Under the pieces are notes generated by a model. The model searched no databases, was not told where the DNA came from, and worked only from the letters and a program-made list of their open reading frames with translations. Positions 46,407 to 59,671 of a stretch of 64,000 bases of DNA are shown piece after piece. The DNA is from Linanthus parryae (taxonomy: Eukaryota > Streptophyta > Magnoliopsida > Ericales > Polemoniaceae), in assembly GCA_023055425.1 (NCBI GenBank), contig JALGPY010000010.1, forward strand, positions 15,907,363 through 15,971,362, written 5' to 3'. A program made the position numbers and the translations under genes. Numbering within the stretch: the stretch's first letter is position 1; each line of letters begins with the position of its first letter.

Positions 46407-48593
46407 CTGGGCTTCAACAATACATTAACCTTCTCTGCGTCTTTTCTCTCTTCTCTGCTTCAATAAACTAACACAGTAGCTGTAACTGCAAAAAAAAGGC
46501 TTTAAATATCCACAATAATTTATCGCCTATTCACATAGGCACAAACGATATTAGACATGTATAATATGAAGTTTGCCATGAGTTCGCTAAGTTACATACA
46601 GTGTATAACAATGAAAATATTCCAGGCAAAGATTCAGTGAGTACACGTAACAGTAATCTCCACCGAACCAATACACCATAGCAAACAATATGAAACAAAG
46701 ACGTGGAAAGGCAAAGGGAAAAGTGACTTAAGAATCAACCGTTATAAACCCATTCAGAATTACTGTTCGATGTGGGTAGAAGACTAACCTAACAGAGAGT
46801 TTCATTGTTAGCCAATGTATAATGTTCATCTGGATAACCAAGATGGGATTCTAACTCAGATCAAGTTTGTGGACGTATTTGGGGAAAACCCAATAGATAC
46901 AGAATAACAACTCATATGACAAATGCAAAGTGAAACTATTTACTATAATTATCCAACGCTGTCACATTTGTCTAGAATCCAGATCACTGTATTAAAATGA
47001 GAACCTATGTAAAGTAGTTATCCAACACTATCATATTTGACAAGAATCCAGACCACTAAATTGAAGGTGCAACCATTTTTAGCTTTTATTTTTGGCTGAT
47101 CGACCTACAACTTCATTAAGTTTTTTGGTAACATGTAATCTTGACAAGTGGAATCTTGGTTTTCGTAATATTTAATTTGTTCATTGAGAACGACACTTCT
47201 TTTATTCCAAAATGTTTATTTAACCAAGACAGAATTCTTTATTCAATGCATTTCAATGACATTGAACTAAGATCTAACTTTTGGTTCAATGAATTGAATT
47301 TAGTGATGCTCCCAGAATCAATTGCAAAGAAAATCAAAATAGACAAAGATGGGAAAAAAATTGAAAGCAATGCAGTAATCCATCAGTCAACGAAATGCAT
47401 TTGTTTATACGACTGGCAGAAGAAAAAGGATTATGCACTTCACTAAGACTTCATTAATATGAAACCTAAATTGAAATAGTGAGAGAATACTCTAGACATA
47501 TCAGAAAAGACTATAAATTCTTTAAGTTTCAGGTGTGTGTTAGTGAACAGATCAAAAAAATATAATGGGTGTAGTAACGTGTCAACTGAAAGCAAGCATA
47601 TAGAAAAGAAAGAAACAAGATCTCTTCAGTTCTAGCTTTGGAAAGATTAGCATTTAAAAAAATTTGCAAATTTAGGGGTAAATATCTTACCAAGAGAAAG
47701 CTAGATCACACTATCAAGTCCCTACATCAGCAATACCAATTACAACCATGCGTCATTGCAGAATTGTACTTATTTCACCTCCACCAAGTGCCAAGCCATT
47801 ATAAACTTTGCACTGTTGTGGTCACTTGCAACAGCTTCAACTTCTTTTCAGTACTTCCCTTCGGCTCGTAGCCATCCTGCAACAAGGAGAATGACCAGTC
47901 AGAGAAGTTGACGTGCTTAACTTCTTCAGAGTAACCATAATTTACATAGCAGTGTAACATATTCAGGCTATATGTAGGAGTTCATAAACTGGAAGATGAA
48001 TGATAGCTTGAGAGGTTTATAACCATAATCTACATAGCGGGGTAAAAGAGAAAAAAATAGTCCTTTTAGGCAAATGGATTTACAAACATGAGTAGGCGTC
48101 CTCAGTTAACCCAACATCAAAAGTTCACTACATAAGATCTAACAGTACATTGAGGGTTATCATAATATGGATAATTAGTAATCATACATTACGAATCAAA
48201 CAGTAATATCGTTACCCAACTTATAGTAACATTAGTGATTACAATGTTACTCAAGACTTTTAAATATAATAGTGAGCTAACATTGCACAAATTCAAACGC
48301 GGTAACAGGGGGTAAGCCACAACAGTAAAGATTCCCATAGATTCTCTGGCCTTTTTACTTGGTGCATTGTCCATTCTTTGGCACTGACTTGGTGGAATTG
48401 CCACGAAAAGTAAGCTCTACAGCAAGAGCAACGCTCTATTGGAGCGCAATTATTTATGCATCATGAAGATAAAATGACACCCATTACTGTCTGAATCTAC
48501 TCGAGAAAAACAAATCCATTAAACAGAGAAGAATAAGTGTCAAAATTTAAAGCATCTAGGCCATTGTTATGATTTCTATTCAGTTCAGAATTA
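46407..48593. other. Unassigned part of the Helitron-like element
   Basis: AT-rich sequence with no recognised coding segment. The open frames at 47141 and 47638 have no features I can identify. Confidence 0.4.
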
Positions 48594-48704
48594 TCAGAGC
48601 TTCCACTGGAATCTATGAGGCGTTAAAGGATGGGGACAAGAGTGTCTATGGAGTTAAAGGAGTGCTAAATTCTCTTAGGAGTATCAATGAGATCATAGGG
48701 CCAA
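48594..48704 (+). pseudogene. Captured enolase exon fragment
   Basis: The translation contains ASTGIYEALKDGDKSVYG followed by KGVLNSLRSINEIIGP. This corresponds to the conserved N-terminal region of plant enolases (glycolysis, 2-phosphoglycerate to phosphoenolpyruvate), including the mobile loop SGASTG. Two or three residues after EAL are missing and the reading does not continue into the next conserved block. It is a short non-functional piece inside the Helitron-like element, in the opposite orientation to it. Confidence 0.7.
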
Positions 48705-49842
48705 ACTCATCGGCGTCGGTGTTGGGTGATTCTACTCTCTTGTATCTGCAGATATGTGTGCTTCAAGGCTGGGTGCAATTGCAATTTGGTTCTATTTGGT
48801 TGCTTGTTGAGGTTGAATTTGAATTTTGTGCTTTGCTAAACATGCGATTATATGGCTTCCTATGTCATATATCAATCCAATCTAGTGTTATTGGATTCTC
48901 CAGTGGTATTAGCAAGAATACATTAGCTCGAACTTTAAAACTAACAGAGAGGCATCTAAAGAGTACCCAAGCAAAATAGGCGAGTAACAAAAAGGGGAGA
49001 AAAACACACAGGCAATCTAAAATTGGAAAACTCAGAGCCATACCTGAGCGTAACACACCCAACAAACAGACCGGAACAGGAACACACCAAGACCTGCAAC
49101 ACAGTAGCACATCACAGCTGCAGCACATGGCAGAAACAGAGAGTCAAAGCCACAGAATAATTCGAGCAACTAAAGGGTAACAATTTTTTCATCCCTAGTA
49201 AGATATAGTTTCCCAGGCTTCAAAACAGTTAACCTACTACAACCCTAAAATATGCCAAGCACCACAGTGAACAGTTTGAGAAAATAGCTTTGCATTACAA
49301 AGTATAAACTCAGCTGCGAAATAAACTCAGCTGCTCTTTTTTCGCGCGAGTATCATTTTATCAACCACTCAAGAAGAAGTCTGTTTCGTGTTTTTACTTT
49401 CTGTCAATCAATTGGAGACTCATGTTGGCAGTACATTTTCCCGAAGCTCTCTCTGACCCTGCTACAACATTTATGTTTCATCAATTCACGTTTTCTAAAG
49501 CAGTGTAAAGAGCCTACACCTTATAGTACTGAACCATTTCAAACAATTTCTAGGATTCTTATCAGTGGTAGTTATACCTATACATGTCAACATTCTCGTC
49601 TGCTGCCTACTTCTCCAGTTACCAACATCCTCCACTCAAGATTTACCACAGAGCCATAGCCATTCTGCCAAAATATGTACATGACTCTAGATGGATGCCC
49701 AATTCAGATGTTGAAATTTGTTGGATCACTTATAATAGAGATCTTCTAATTGTATATTAACTTCAGGATCTCAATTTGCCTATACGATTTGGATGAACAC
49801 TGATGATGTAGCTGTTCTTATGGCTATTCGCATGTTCTCTAC

Positions 49843-49870
49843 AATATATATATATATATATATATATATA
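49843..49870. repeat. (AT)n microsatellite
   Basis: About 14 AT units in an otherwise AT-rich unassigned part of the Helitron-like element (48705-52133), where I see no other gene. Confidence 0.9.
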
Positions 49871-52133
49871 GTTTGTGTAATTGTGTATATATCATTATAT
49901 TTCCCAGTAATTATCTGAAATTGACAGCAGCATAGTCAGCAACTCCAATGGAGTGACATTGGCAAACATAGCGATCGGGCATACACATAAAACTCGGGAC
50001 TGAATAATTCATCGACATAATATGATATCCTCTAAATTTGCATGGAAACAGAAGCAAGTATATGATATTTGAAAATACTATTAAGCATAGTAAGCCAATT
50101 TACTTGCCACATATAGCAGAAAATAAGTTTAGTGCAACCAGCTAGTCCATGCATCTATTATCCAAACTAAATCTTACTCTTAATACCATGATGTACGCTA
50201 CGACTACGATAAGATAAATACGTAACATACAACCTAGATGCTATGAAGCTACTCTGTATGTGTCTGAGTGAATATGTCTCTTCTCTGTCAGGTGAAAATT
50301 GAGAAAGAAAATGGTATGAATCAGTAAAGCAATAAATTGTATCACCTAAAAAACGAACTTACAGTTGAATAGGAAAAGAATGGAAACTGTTATGTGCAGC
50401 TCATTACATAAAGAGTGTGTTTCAGATGTTCAATTAACTATTTCTTATCAATCTTTACTAAGCATTTCAATCATCAGCCTTTTATGTGCATTAACTTAGG
50501 TTCATCGACTACATGAGGTTTAGATAGATTCTACAACTCTTCTGTGAGTCCCGAACGAATCGAGATATGAAATTGCTTACTCTACTGCGAAATTAAGTAA
50601 AATTAACTAAACAATTCAATTAAACCAGTTCGCGTAAAGGATATAGTACAGAGGCTGGGAGACAGCAACCATTGACAGTCTGCAGCAATATGACAAATAT
50701 GTTAACACCATACATGTTTCAAGTGAATTCGATTTCTACTGAATCCTAAAAATGGATCGAAAAGAATTTGGGTGAAGCTGAACTGAAAATTTAAAACCGT
50801 TCGATATGAGCTAAAAATGTAGATTTCCAATTTGATCCTTTTGATAAAAATTTAAATAGAATTTGTCAGTTGCTCGAACTTGTATTTTAATATCTTTTAT
50901 TAAAATTGATCCTTTGATTAACTCTGTTTTTTTTAAGCAAAATTTTAAGCTGAAAATCTGCAAATTAAAATGATTTCAGTGCAATTATAGAATCTCCCCA
51001 ATTAGGTAACAAAAAAACATTGAACTCAACTGAAACACCAATACAGATCAGTTATGCAAGGCATGTTGGAATGTTACGTAACCCAGAAACTGCAGTCCAT
51101 TCAATCCGGCTGAATATCGGTACCGTCTCCAAAATAGAAACAAAGGAATAAATGACGAGCACAACAGCATAGCGGTAATTGCAGCGGCAGAGCTAAACAT
51201 GTATATACATAGCCTAGAAATGTGTAACTACCTAATCAAGAACGCAATTAATGTGAAAGAACTGATAATAGATAACTAACAATCCATCACCAATGCAGAA
51301 ATTCTCACAAAAAAGTGAAGTCACAACACAGTACAACACTGCAGTATAGGAGTGACCCCCACATACGTACCTCCTTCCTATTTACCTATGGGCTGATAAT
51401 CATGGACAACCTACAAATTTTAATGCTAATTGTCACTGTCGTGTCTTGGGATGTGTTTTTTCATTTTCCATTTTCCAATTGAGTACCAAAACCATGATAT
51501 CCTCATTGTAGTACTGTCAACCCAACCTATTCAAATCAATAGTATGAAGCTTAACCTATATCCAATCTTACTGAATCCTGCAGAATATTGCTAAATCCCA
51601 GTATTATTAGATACTGCCGTCATTGAATCAGCTTAATCTGAAAGAACATAAGTGATAGCCCATTGACGACCTTTACCTCTTCTATTATCCTAAGAGAAGA
51701 CTACGAAGTTTTGGGAATCCAGAAGCTAAATAAAACATAACTAAACCGTCCAAAGGAAGAGAAGGAATATGTCTTGTGAAACCGCTTTTTAAGGGGAAGT
51801 ATCAACAATGGTCGAATCCAAGGGTATCATAAGATACCAGCGTAATCAAATCAGATTGTTAGTTTAAGAGAACGCAAGTCAAGCTAGTCAATAAGCAATC
51901 GCAAGGCGGTTGTTGCTCCGTCAGAGAGAAGCAAAAATAAGGGCTAGGCGTGAAGAATGGCGGCGAGAGAAGACAACGGAGCACTGTGTCAAGAACCCGA
52001 AGCATCTATAATAGTTTCAGATATAGCGGATCTAATTTTTAATGATGGCAATTACATCAATATGAGGATTTGACGTGAACATAAAGTGTCAGAAGCTAAT
52101 AAAACATGTGACAGAGACCCAACCAAACAGAAC

Positions 52134-52189
52134 CGTCCTTCCCTACTACATCTCATATTCTGGAAAACCTCTTCAATCGGAATACTCTC
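52134..52189 (-). pseudogene. Captured plasma-membrane H+-ATPase exon fragment
   Basis: The minus-strand reading ESIPIEEVFQNMRCSREG follows a good acceptor (GATTTACAG). It matches the conserved start of the actuator region in plant P-type H+-ATPases, where a (D/E)xIPIEEVFxxLxCTxEG motif is typical. The flanks do not continue the protein. It is a single captured exon with no function expected. Confidence 0.65.
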
Positions 52190-54158
52190 CTGTAAATCAG
52201 ATTCATACCCAGAATTAGAGAAATTAGACTCCAACCCCAAATTCATTTCCAACAGGAACGATGAAAGGTAAATTGGGATGACAGAATTGGGGAAGCGGCG
52301 GAGGTCCATTGGTAGTGCTTATGATACCAAAAGGGTGTGTGGGGCCGTAGGCCACAAGACGGAGGCCGAAACACTCAATATGCACACTGATGTTGTGTTC
52401 ATGGGTTAACTGAGCTCGAGAACAATAGAACTAATACGACGAAATAGAAGTGATTGAATAAAATAAACTACATTATACTTGCTAAATTCATTGCTGACTT
52501 CCAATTCGACGTTAGTCTGATGCAGAGAAGCCCCCCAAAAATAGTATTACAATCAATCAAATAAAAGTGCCATCAGATCGTAAAAATAGAACAATTAAAT
52601 CAACAAAAATGCTCTTGAACGCTCAGAAATCAGAGTATAGCATGAAAGCAACATCAGATTCAACCAAATGAGACAGTACAGAGATCTCGATCGGAAAAAC
52701 AGAACCGAACAAATCAGATTCAGTAACCTAGGAAATCAAAACGAAAATGTCTAGGTTTTGCATACTTGAAATGATAATAGTGCACATTCTTTTTCTATAA
52801 AACTATATATGCATAATGAACGTGATAGTTCAGAAAGGATTTCTGAGATCACTTACCAACAACGCATAACTTGTGTAAAGTGGATAGGCAGACTAAGCCG
52901 GAGCACCTTCGCAAGTACCTGAAAATAAAAAAGTGAAATTATATGAGTTGCACTTTCAATTGAAAATCATCAATAAAGAAAAATGAGAGGTTAAACAATT
53001 TAAAGCCATAAATAAAAGCATCAAATATTAGTTAAAAAAAAAAAAAAAATTGTTCTTTAATAACCAGTATTCTCTTCTTTTCATGAATCATTAGGACTTC
53101 TATATTATAGACGAGTTCCCCAAATATGTGCAGAAAAATCCAAGAAAAGCATAGAAATCACAAAAAAATGATTCAAGTTGTGTGAAGAAGGAGGATTGTT
53201 TGAGTGTCTGCAGATAAAAAACTACAAGCTACAAGTTCCATCTACAAACCCGAACCAGTTAGCCCTCTATATACACTTCATAGTTGTGTCTGCTACCCTA
53301 CTGGACTGGATGCTGGGTGATAAAGGTGAAATTGTTCAGCTTCAGAAGGCGAAATTGTTGTTAGAGACGGAGATTGAGGAAGGGTTTGACGAACCATGTT
53401 TGCGCAACGACTCGCCTCGATTTGGGAACAGCGATTCAGTTCCGGTCATTGCAAGGCAAGACGCGGTGGGGAGAGAATCAGAAGCACCGCCACAGGTGCG
53501 AACCCTAACGGCCGCTACATGCACCGCCTCTTCCTCGGAGCTCTCAGACTCTCACTCTTTCTTCTTTCTTTCTCTGCCTCTAAAGCACAACAAAAGCTTC
53601 TCTTCGAAGTCGACGAAGGGCAATCCCACACAAGAGGCGGTGAAGAGCACACCGATGCCACTCACTGTCTCACTCTCCGTCATTGCAAAGCAAACCAAGG
53701 GCAGTAGAGTAATTGAACAATGGCCATTTCATTACAATCCAGCAGGCACGCACACACTCGTACACGGTGGAAGAAATGCATATGTGGCGCCGACGTGGAA
53801 GTGCGGATGCTCTCTTTTATAAGATAGGTAGAAGGATTTCAGGAATGGTTCTTCCCTTTGAGCGGGATGAGGCTGAAGCTTTTGTCAGAGAACCTGATGG
53901 TTCACTGTTCAATTGGTGTGAGCGCTATAAGTGCTTCCACCACGTCATTTACGGAATCGTAAGTTCTTTTACATGGAAAAAAGTCTTCATCGATATCTTA
54001 TATCATCTTCATCTGTTTAGTCTTCATACCTTTGCTATCTATAAATCAGAATACCTATAAAAATTAGCTATTCAGAAAACGAAATATCACTTTTTATGTG
54101 CGAGCCAACAGACTGCAGTGCCTAAGGCATACCCGCCTGATCTAGGTGAACTTGCAGC

Positions 54159-54382
54159 CAAGGGCGGATGTACACTATGGGTACTGGGGGATATAGCCCC
54201 CACTCAACTTTCTCAACTTTCGAAAATTGAAAATTTACCCTCAATTTTATTAATGGTTTCAGTTTAGCCCTATAAAAATTACACAGTCCCCACTCAACTT
54301 TACAAAATCTAAGTTTTATTTATATTTTGTTTAAAGTTTTCATTTTAGCCCACACTACATCAAATTTCTGGATCCGCCCTTG
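54159..54382. mobile_element. 224-bp hAT-type MITE in an anoctamin intron
   Basis: The ends CAAGGGCGGAT and ATCCGCCCTTG are inverted repeats. They are flanked by a perfect 8-bp target duplication CTTGCAGC (54151-54158 and 54383-54390). The interior is non-coding. The 8-bp duplication points to hAT. Confidence 0.85.
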
Positions 54383-56162
54383 CTTGCAGCAGTTCCATTT
54401 TTCTGCTGCCATCCAGATTCTTCTTCTTCTGCTAATTAATTATTTCTTTTCCTGGTAAAGTCTGCAAAAGTGATGATATAATGATTATTATCCGTTGAGG
54501 TCAGTTAATGCAGTCACAGAGCTATGGTATATTTTGCCTCTCAAGACTAAAGTACTTTTACATTAACAGGTGAACAATGGAAAACCCGATGTAACCTTAA
54601 GATATGATTGCAAAGAGCTGCACTGGAAACCGGGAGAATCTCTTCTCCGGAAGTTGGAGCAGGAGGGTATTGTCAAAGAGGTTTTCCCATTGCATGGTAC
54701 GTTAGCTTTTGTGCACATGAAGGGAACTCGTAAGTTGAGGCCACTCAAACTAAGATAAGTGTTGTTTTTCGTAGATGATAATAAGAGGAAGAAGCTTCTG
54801 AGAAGTTGGGCATTGAATATATGGGACTTTACAAATCAGCCTGTTGATGAGATCCATACCTACTTTGGAACGAAAGTAAGCAGGGCTAGTAAGCAGAACA
54901 AATTGATATCTACGTTTGCTACTTGAGTTCAAATATCATTAAGCTGCGTTACTTGTGTTGTAGATCGCAACCTATTTTGCTTTCCTTGGAATGTATACAC
55001 GATGAATCTTATTCCCAACTATACTAGGGCTTCTCTTGCAGTTTGTTGATTTTGGGTAAGCTACTTACACTAGGGTATGTTTACATCAATGCTTGAAGAA
55101 ATGTGAGATACTCTAGATTTTAACACATTCCTTTATTGTGCCGTGTATCTTCAGATCATTGCAGTTATTAGCGCTTCCTGCTTTCTTCATTTGCGTAGTG
55201 TCACAGGCTGTATTGTTTCTTCAGTTCTGAAACGCAAAAACTCAGCCATCCTAGCCAGGTAACTAGATCTAATGTCCAAGTTGTTTCTACTTTTTTGCTC
55301 TATTCTTGGGATGTTTTACCTGCTGTTGAAGGAAAAAAAAAGAAAAAAAAAATTACTCCACCTCGGTGTCTTCTCTCCTCTAACTTGTTATACTTGAATA
55401 AAATGAGGTGATATCAAGGTCATTATGTGTTTTGTATTACGGTATTACCTAGTCCGTGCGATTTCTCGTCTCTCTGTTTGGATTATGATTATGAAAATGA
55501 TTTAGTCATCACAATCACATCAAGGTTTGATGTTTTCATTCTCATAACAGTCTTGATAAGTCCCTATTTCTTTCGTCGTATTTGCACTTTTACCAACCAA
55601 CTTCTTTTAGAACATTTCTTAACGAGTTGTAGCATGAGGTTCACTCCAACTTCAATAGCTGAGACCAGATGGTTCGCCATATCCACTTATGATCGATAAT
55701 AGAAAAAAAGAAAAGGAAGAAATAGTGACGACCACTGGTAGTAGCTGTATCATATAATTTGTGTTCTTTTGTCTCTGAATAATCTTATGTTATTTTCTCA
55801 GGATGTGCTGTTTTGTTTTGTTGTTTTTGTTTCCTTAGCGTGTTCTTATGTTGTGGGTGTTTTAGGTGGCACGTCAGCTATTCGGCTGAAGTAGTCCCTG
55901 GAAATAAAACTTTGGAAATAGAAAATACTCCTGCAGGACTTGTACGAAAGTGGGGCCATGATGCAAAGAAGGATAAGGAGTTATTTCAAAGGGAGGAATT
56001 GTTTGGACGCATGTTGAGATTTAGGAATGACTCGATTGTCATCTTGAGCATCATATGCCTTCAGCTACCGTTTGAACTGGCATATGCTCATCTCTACGAA
56101 GCCATGAGTTCAGATGTTATGAAGTAAGGATTTTTTACATCCCAACGCATGCATATATTTAA

Positions 56163-58426
56163 GGGTAAGTGACAATTTGTCCCTTATGTTTTGGCTCAAT
56201 AGCAATGTGTGCCCTCGTAGTTTGAGTACTAATCACAATATGTACTCTTGGTTGTGCTTAACTAGTGTACAAAAACTACCCCTACACAAACAGAACCAGA
56301 CGGAAAATGGAATTCCATCCATTAATATTGTGAACTTCCAATGTGCTGAAATAGTTGGTTAGTTATTAATAGTTTAGGCTTATTTACGTTACTAAGAGAT
56401 TAGGGAGAGCATTCACTGTTTGGGGGTTTTATTTATATTAGGTGGGGGGGGGGGGCTTAGGGTAATTAGTAGGAGTTCAATTACTATTTATGTGTTGCTT
56501 TGGGTTCAGTTTTATTTTATCTATCGAATTGAATGAGAATTTCGTTTATTTAGTAGGAAATCTTAGTTTGGAGATTGTCTGCTTCTCAAATCGCATAATC
56601 GGAGATCGTAGCCTCTCGATCGCGCTACTATATCGATAGCTTCAGCTATCATAGAGCAAGAAACATAGGATATGGTGGTGGACGGTAGACAGTGGTGAAA
56701 GCATGCAGATTAGGCTGAGGCCTCTTCCGATCCCCGCTTCGTAAAGAAGGCTGTATGCTCGTATCACTCTAGCAGACCACCATCACCACTACCGCCACCA
56801 GCAACAAACCAAGAACACCACCACCACCACTGCCGCGGCATCCACCGCCTGATAGATATGAAACCTGAATTCAGGTCGAATAAACCCAGATTCTGGTCAT
56901 TAAGAAACACAAACAACATCACCTAACCACCATCTACATCACGTAGTTACCACACGAACACCATATCGATACGGACACCATATCGATATTCGACCTGTGG
57001 CATAGGCATGGCCAGGACCGACATTTAGCAGCAGCATCACCACCTACCAATGCAGCAGCATCAACAACAACGACATCTCAAGTATTCCTCTCTCTTTAAC
57101 AAATGATCTACGTTATTCCAACTCTTCTAAATTGCCGACGTACCCGTGTCGGTACGATCCGACACTGGTGTCGCTATGGGATGTGTGGCGGGTGTGGTTG
57201 AATCTCACCGGACAGGTTGACTAAAGAGAGATGTCGTTCCGACAAAGACTTGGTCGCCATCTATCGCTGTTTAATACACTAAACAACTTATAGCCCGTGT
57301 AGTTTAGCTATATTACAGTTAATACACTAAAATGTGCTTAAACAAGTTGCATTTCTTGATATTCTGCATTCTCATGTATATCATTTCAAAAATATATTTA
57401 GAAACAACTATTTTTCTACCACATCCTCGCACCCGTGCCCAAAAATTGAATACCTTTTAGCCGAGTCCACGTATCCTATTTTTAAGCAAGTTAGAAAATC
57501 CGATCTCCGGATCCATATCATATCCGATGCCTGCACAGAGTCCGTGTAACATAGCAAATGATCTTCAACTTAAACCAGCTAATTTGATAAATCAATTTAA
57601 ACAAGAGCAGAAAACCCCAATTCAAAAACATGTCACTATGCCCAGATCCTATGCTTATACAGGAATCAATCTATGGATTATTGGATTTTGAAATTGTGAT
57701 GATTAACGAGGATCTGCAGAAGAGAAGAACCCAATCTGGGTGTTTCCTTAAAAGAGCAAAAACCATGAATGCAAACACAAAAAACCACTAACAGCAGACC
57801 CAAACGAGAACAACCCACTCATGGTACAGTCTCAACCAAAGAATAGCCGACACAAAATTCGACTTCTACGGATCTGGGTGCTATGACAACCACCATCTGA
57901 GCCACCCGGCACTTGGAACGGGACGCACACCACTAGCACAACCAGACGAGAACTGAATTCGTCGGCGACAGCCACCACCTCTAATGAAGGACGGCTCTTC
58001 TTCATCTTCTTCTTACAGATTAACACAAACGAGCTGACGAGCATATGAATCCTCAAATTGAAGGTGACGGGTATATGAAATTTACGCCATAGTCAAAACC
58101 TATAATCGATTACTTACACTTCAACACCCATAAGCAAAGTCCATGTCCAAACCCATTGAGGAAGGAGGGTCCAACCTTTGATTTTTTGTTGTGGTTGAAT
58201 TGGAGGGAGGTGGATACGGAGATGGAGGGAGGCTGCAACGAAGATTGGTCTGAGAGGAAGAACATGATAAAATAGATTGGTTTCTCAATTCTTGTTGTAA
58301 TTTTCAGATAACGGGGATAAAATGGTAATTACACAGTCCTGTTAGGAAAATTGGCAGCAAGGGTGAATGGTCGAGGGTAACATTGTTATTGAGCCAAAAC
58401 ATTGGGGTATGAATTGTCATTTGCCT
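56163..58426. mobile_element. 2.26-kb Mutator-like non-autonomous element in an anoctamin intron
   Basis: Long imperfect inverted ends share ATGTTTTGGCTCAATA and run for at least 55 bp on each side. The flanks are TATATTTAA (56154-56162) and TTTATTTAA (58427-58435), a 9-bp target duplication with one mismatch. The interior has a CCACCA-rich stretch at about 56780-57070 and no recognised transposase. It could carry captured sequence. Confidence 0.7.
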
Positions 58427-58784
58427 TTTATTTAAAGTTTAAACCCCATTTAATCATGGTTGTTTTCACTTTTTACTTTTTGTGTGTGCCTGTTTTATAT
58501 GAGAAGCTTAAGCTAACATGTTCGATACACAGGTCTTATCTTGACAATAATTTATGCCATTCAGATGGACATTAATCAAATAATGTTTTATGGATTTATT
58601 GGTGTAGTTGGAAAGAAGAGTACTGTAATGAGTCACTGGCATAACCAGAATAGATGATATTACTACTGTTGCAGTGAGAACTCTTTTCTAGATGTAGTAC
58701 TGATTAATGAGGCATTTTTTTCTCTGTTGTTCCACATCATGAGCAATGTATATTGAACTTTAGAACAGCATATATGGTAGTAAC

Positions 58785-59663
58785 CATAGTTAGTAAAATA
58801 CGGTACGGAAATAAAACGCGGTACGGTACGTACGGGTACTATACGATTTTTTATTAAAAGTACGTTAGTAAAAATTCGGGTTAAAAATACGAGATATGAA
58901 TAATTCGAGTTTTTAAAACGTGCGTGTATAATTCATAGACTAATTATTAATTCGGGATTAAAAATACGGGCATGTTTCTTAGTATTCTAACACATATAGT
59001 AAGTTTTTCTCCAAAAAAAACACATACAGTAAGTTTGTTATGTCTCGTACTGCTATCCTTTCATCATTTCTTTTATATATGTTTTCTTTATTTGTAAAAT
59101 ACTTACTCGGTAAATTTTCATTATGTTAATAACTCTCTTTATTGACTCATTGAATTTTACTTATTTAGTTATATTCTTTATAAAAAGTACCGCACTTGCA
59201 CTAATTTCAAGTATGAATTATTCTTAAATAGTACCATTATGTTTACTAACACGCAGAACCCAAGATACAATAGATATGGGTGTGTGTTGTGTGTGTGCGC
59301 ACGCGTGTGCGTATATGTGTACAAAATAATATGTATAGTTATTAATAAGTAACTTGATATTTGTGGATTTTAGTAATAATAATATTTAGTGTACGAAACT
59401 ACTTTATAATATATTGAATCATAACCAATTACGAAGAGATATAATATTTTTAATGATACATTATGTGATGTAATTGTGAATGGGAGAAGTTTTATTCGGA
59501 TGTTTTATACGTTAAGACGTTAAATACGAGTACTAAACGTTTTTAACCAAAAATTCGAGTATTTTTAATTAGGTCCGACTTCAGTACGGAATACGGAAGT
59601 ATTTTTCAATTATACGTACGTACGGGTATTAAACGGAATAATTCGGAGTATTTACTAACTATG
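58785..59663. mobile_element. 879-bp hAT-type MITE in an anoctamin intron
   Basis: The ends CATAGTTAGTAAAATAC and GTATTTACTAACTATG are inverted repeats, with one extra A in the left arm. The flanks are a perfect 8-bp target duplication GTAGTAAC (58777-58784 and 59664-59671). Subterminal regions are packed with ACGGTACG/CGTACGG-like motifs, as is common in hAT elements where transposase binds. A (GT)n-like stretch lies at about 59279-59320. Confidence 0.88.
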
Positions 59664-59671
59664 GTAGTAAC

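Larger units (their letters stand above)
41240..53824 (-). mobile_element. 12.6-kb Helitron-like element carrying gene fragments, in an anoctamin intron
   Basis: The minus-strand 3' end is CTAG at 41240-41243, with host A at 41239. It is preceded by a perfect 8-bp GC hairpin (CCGCGCGC, GTT loop, GCGCGCGG at 41251-41269), the classic Helitron terminus. The probable 5' end is at 53824, reading TCTTATAAAAGAGAGC on the minus strand with host A before TC; an alternative end is a few bases right. The element fills the space between two anoctamin exons that are otherwise only about 120 bp apart. No Rep/helicase frame was seen, so it would be non-autonomous. It contains pieces of enolase, a plasma-membrane H+-ATPase and an unidentified multi-exon gene. 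The 3' end is strong; the 5' end is inferred. Confidence 0.65.

Noticed and set aside
53178..53822. 214-aa open frame next to the Helitron-like right end
   Set aside because: No recognisable domain, overlapping frames of similar length in the same stretch, and composition unlike the neighbouring real exons.
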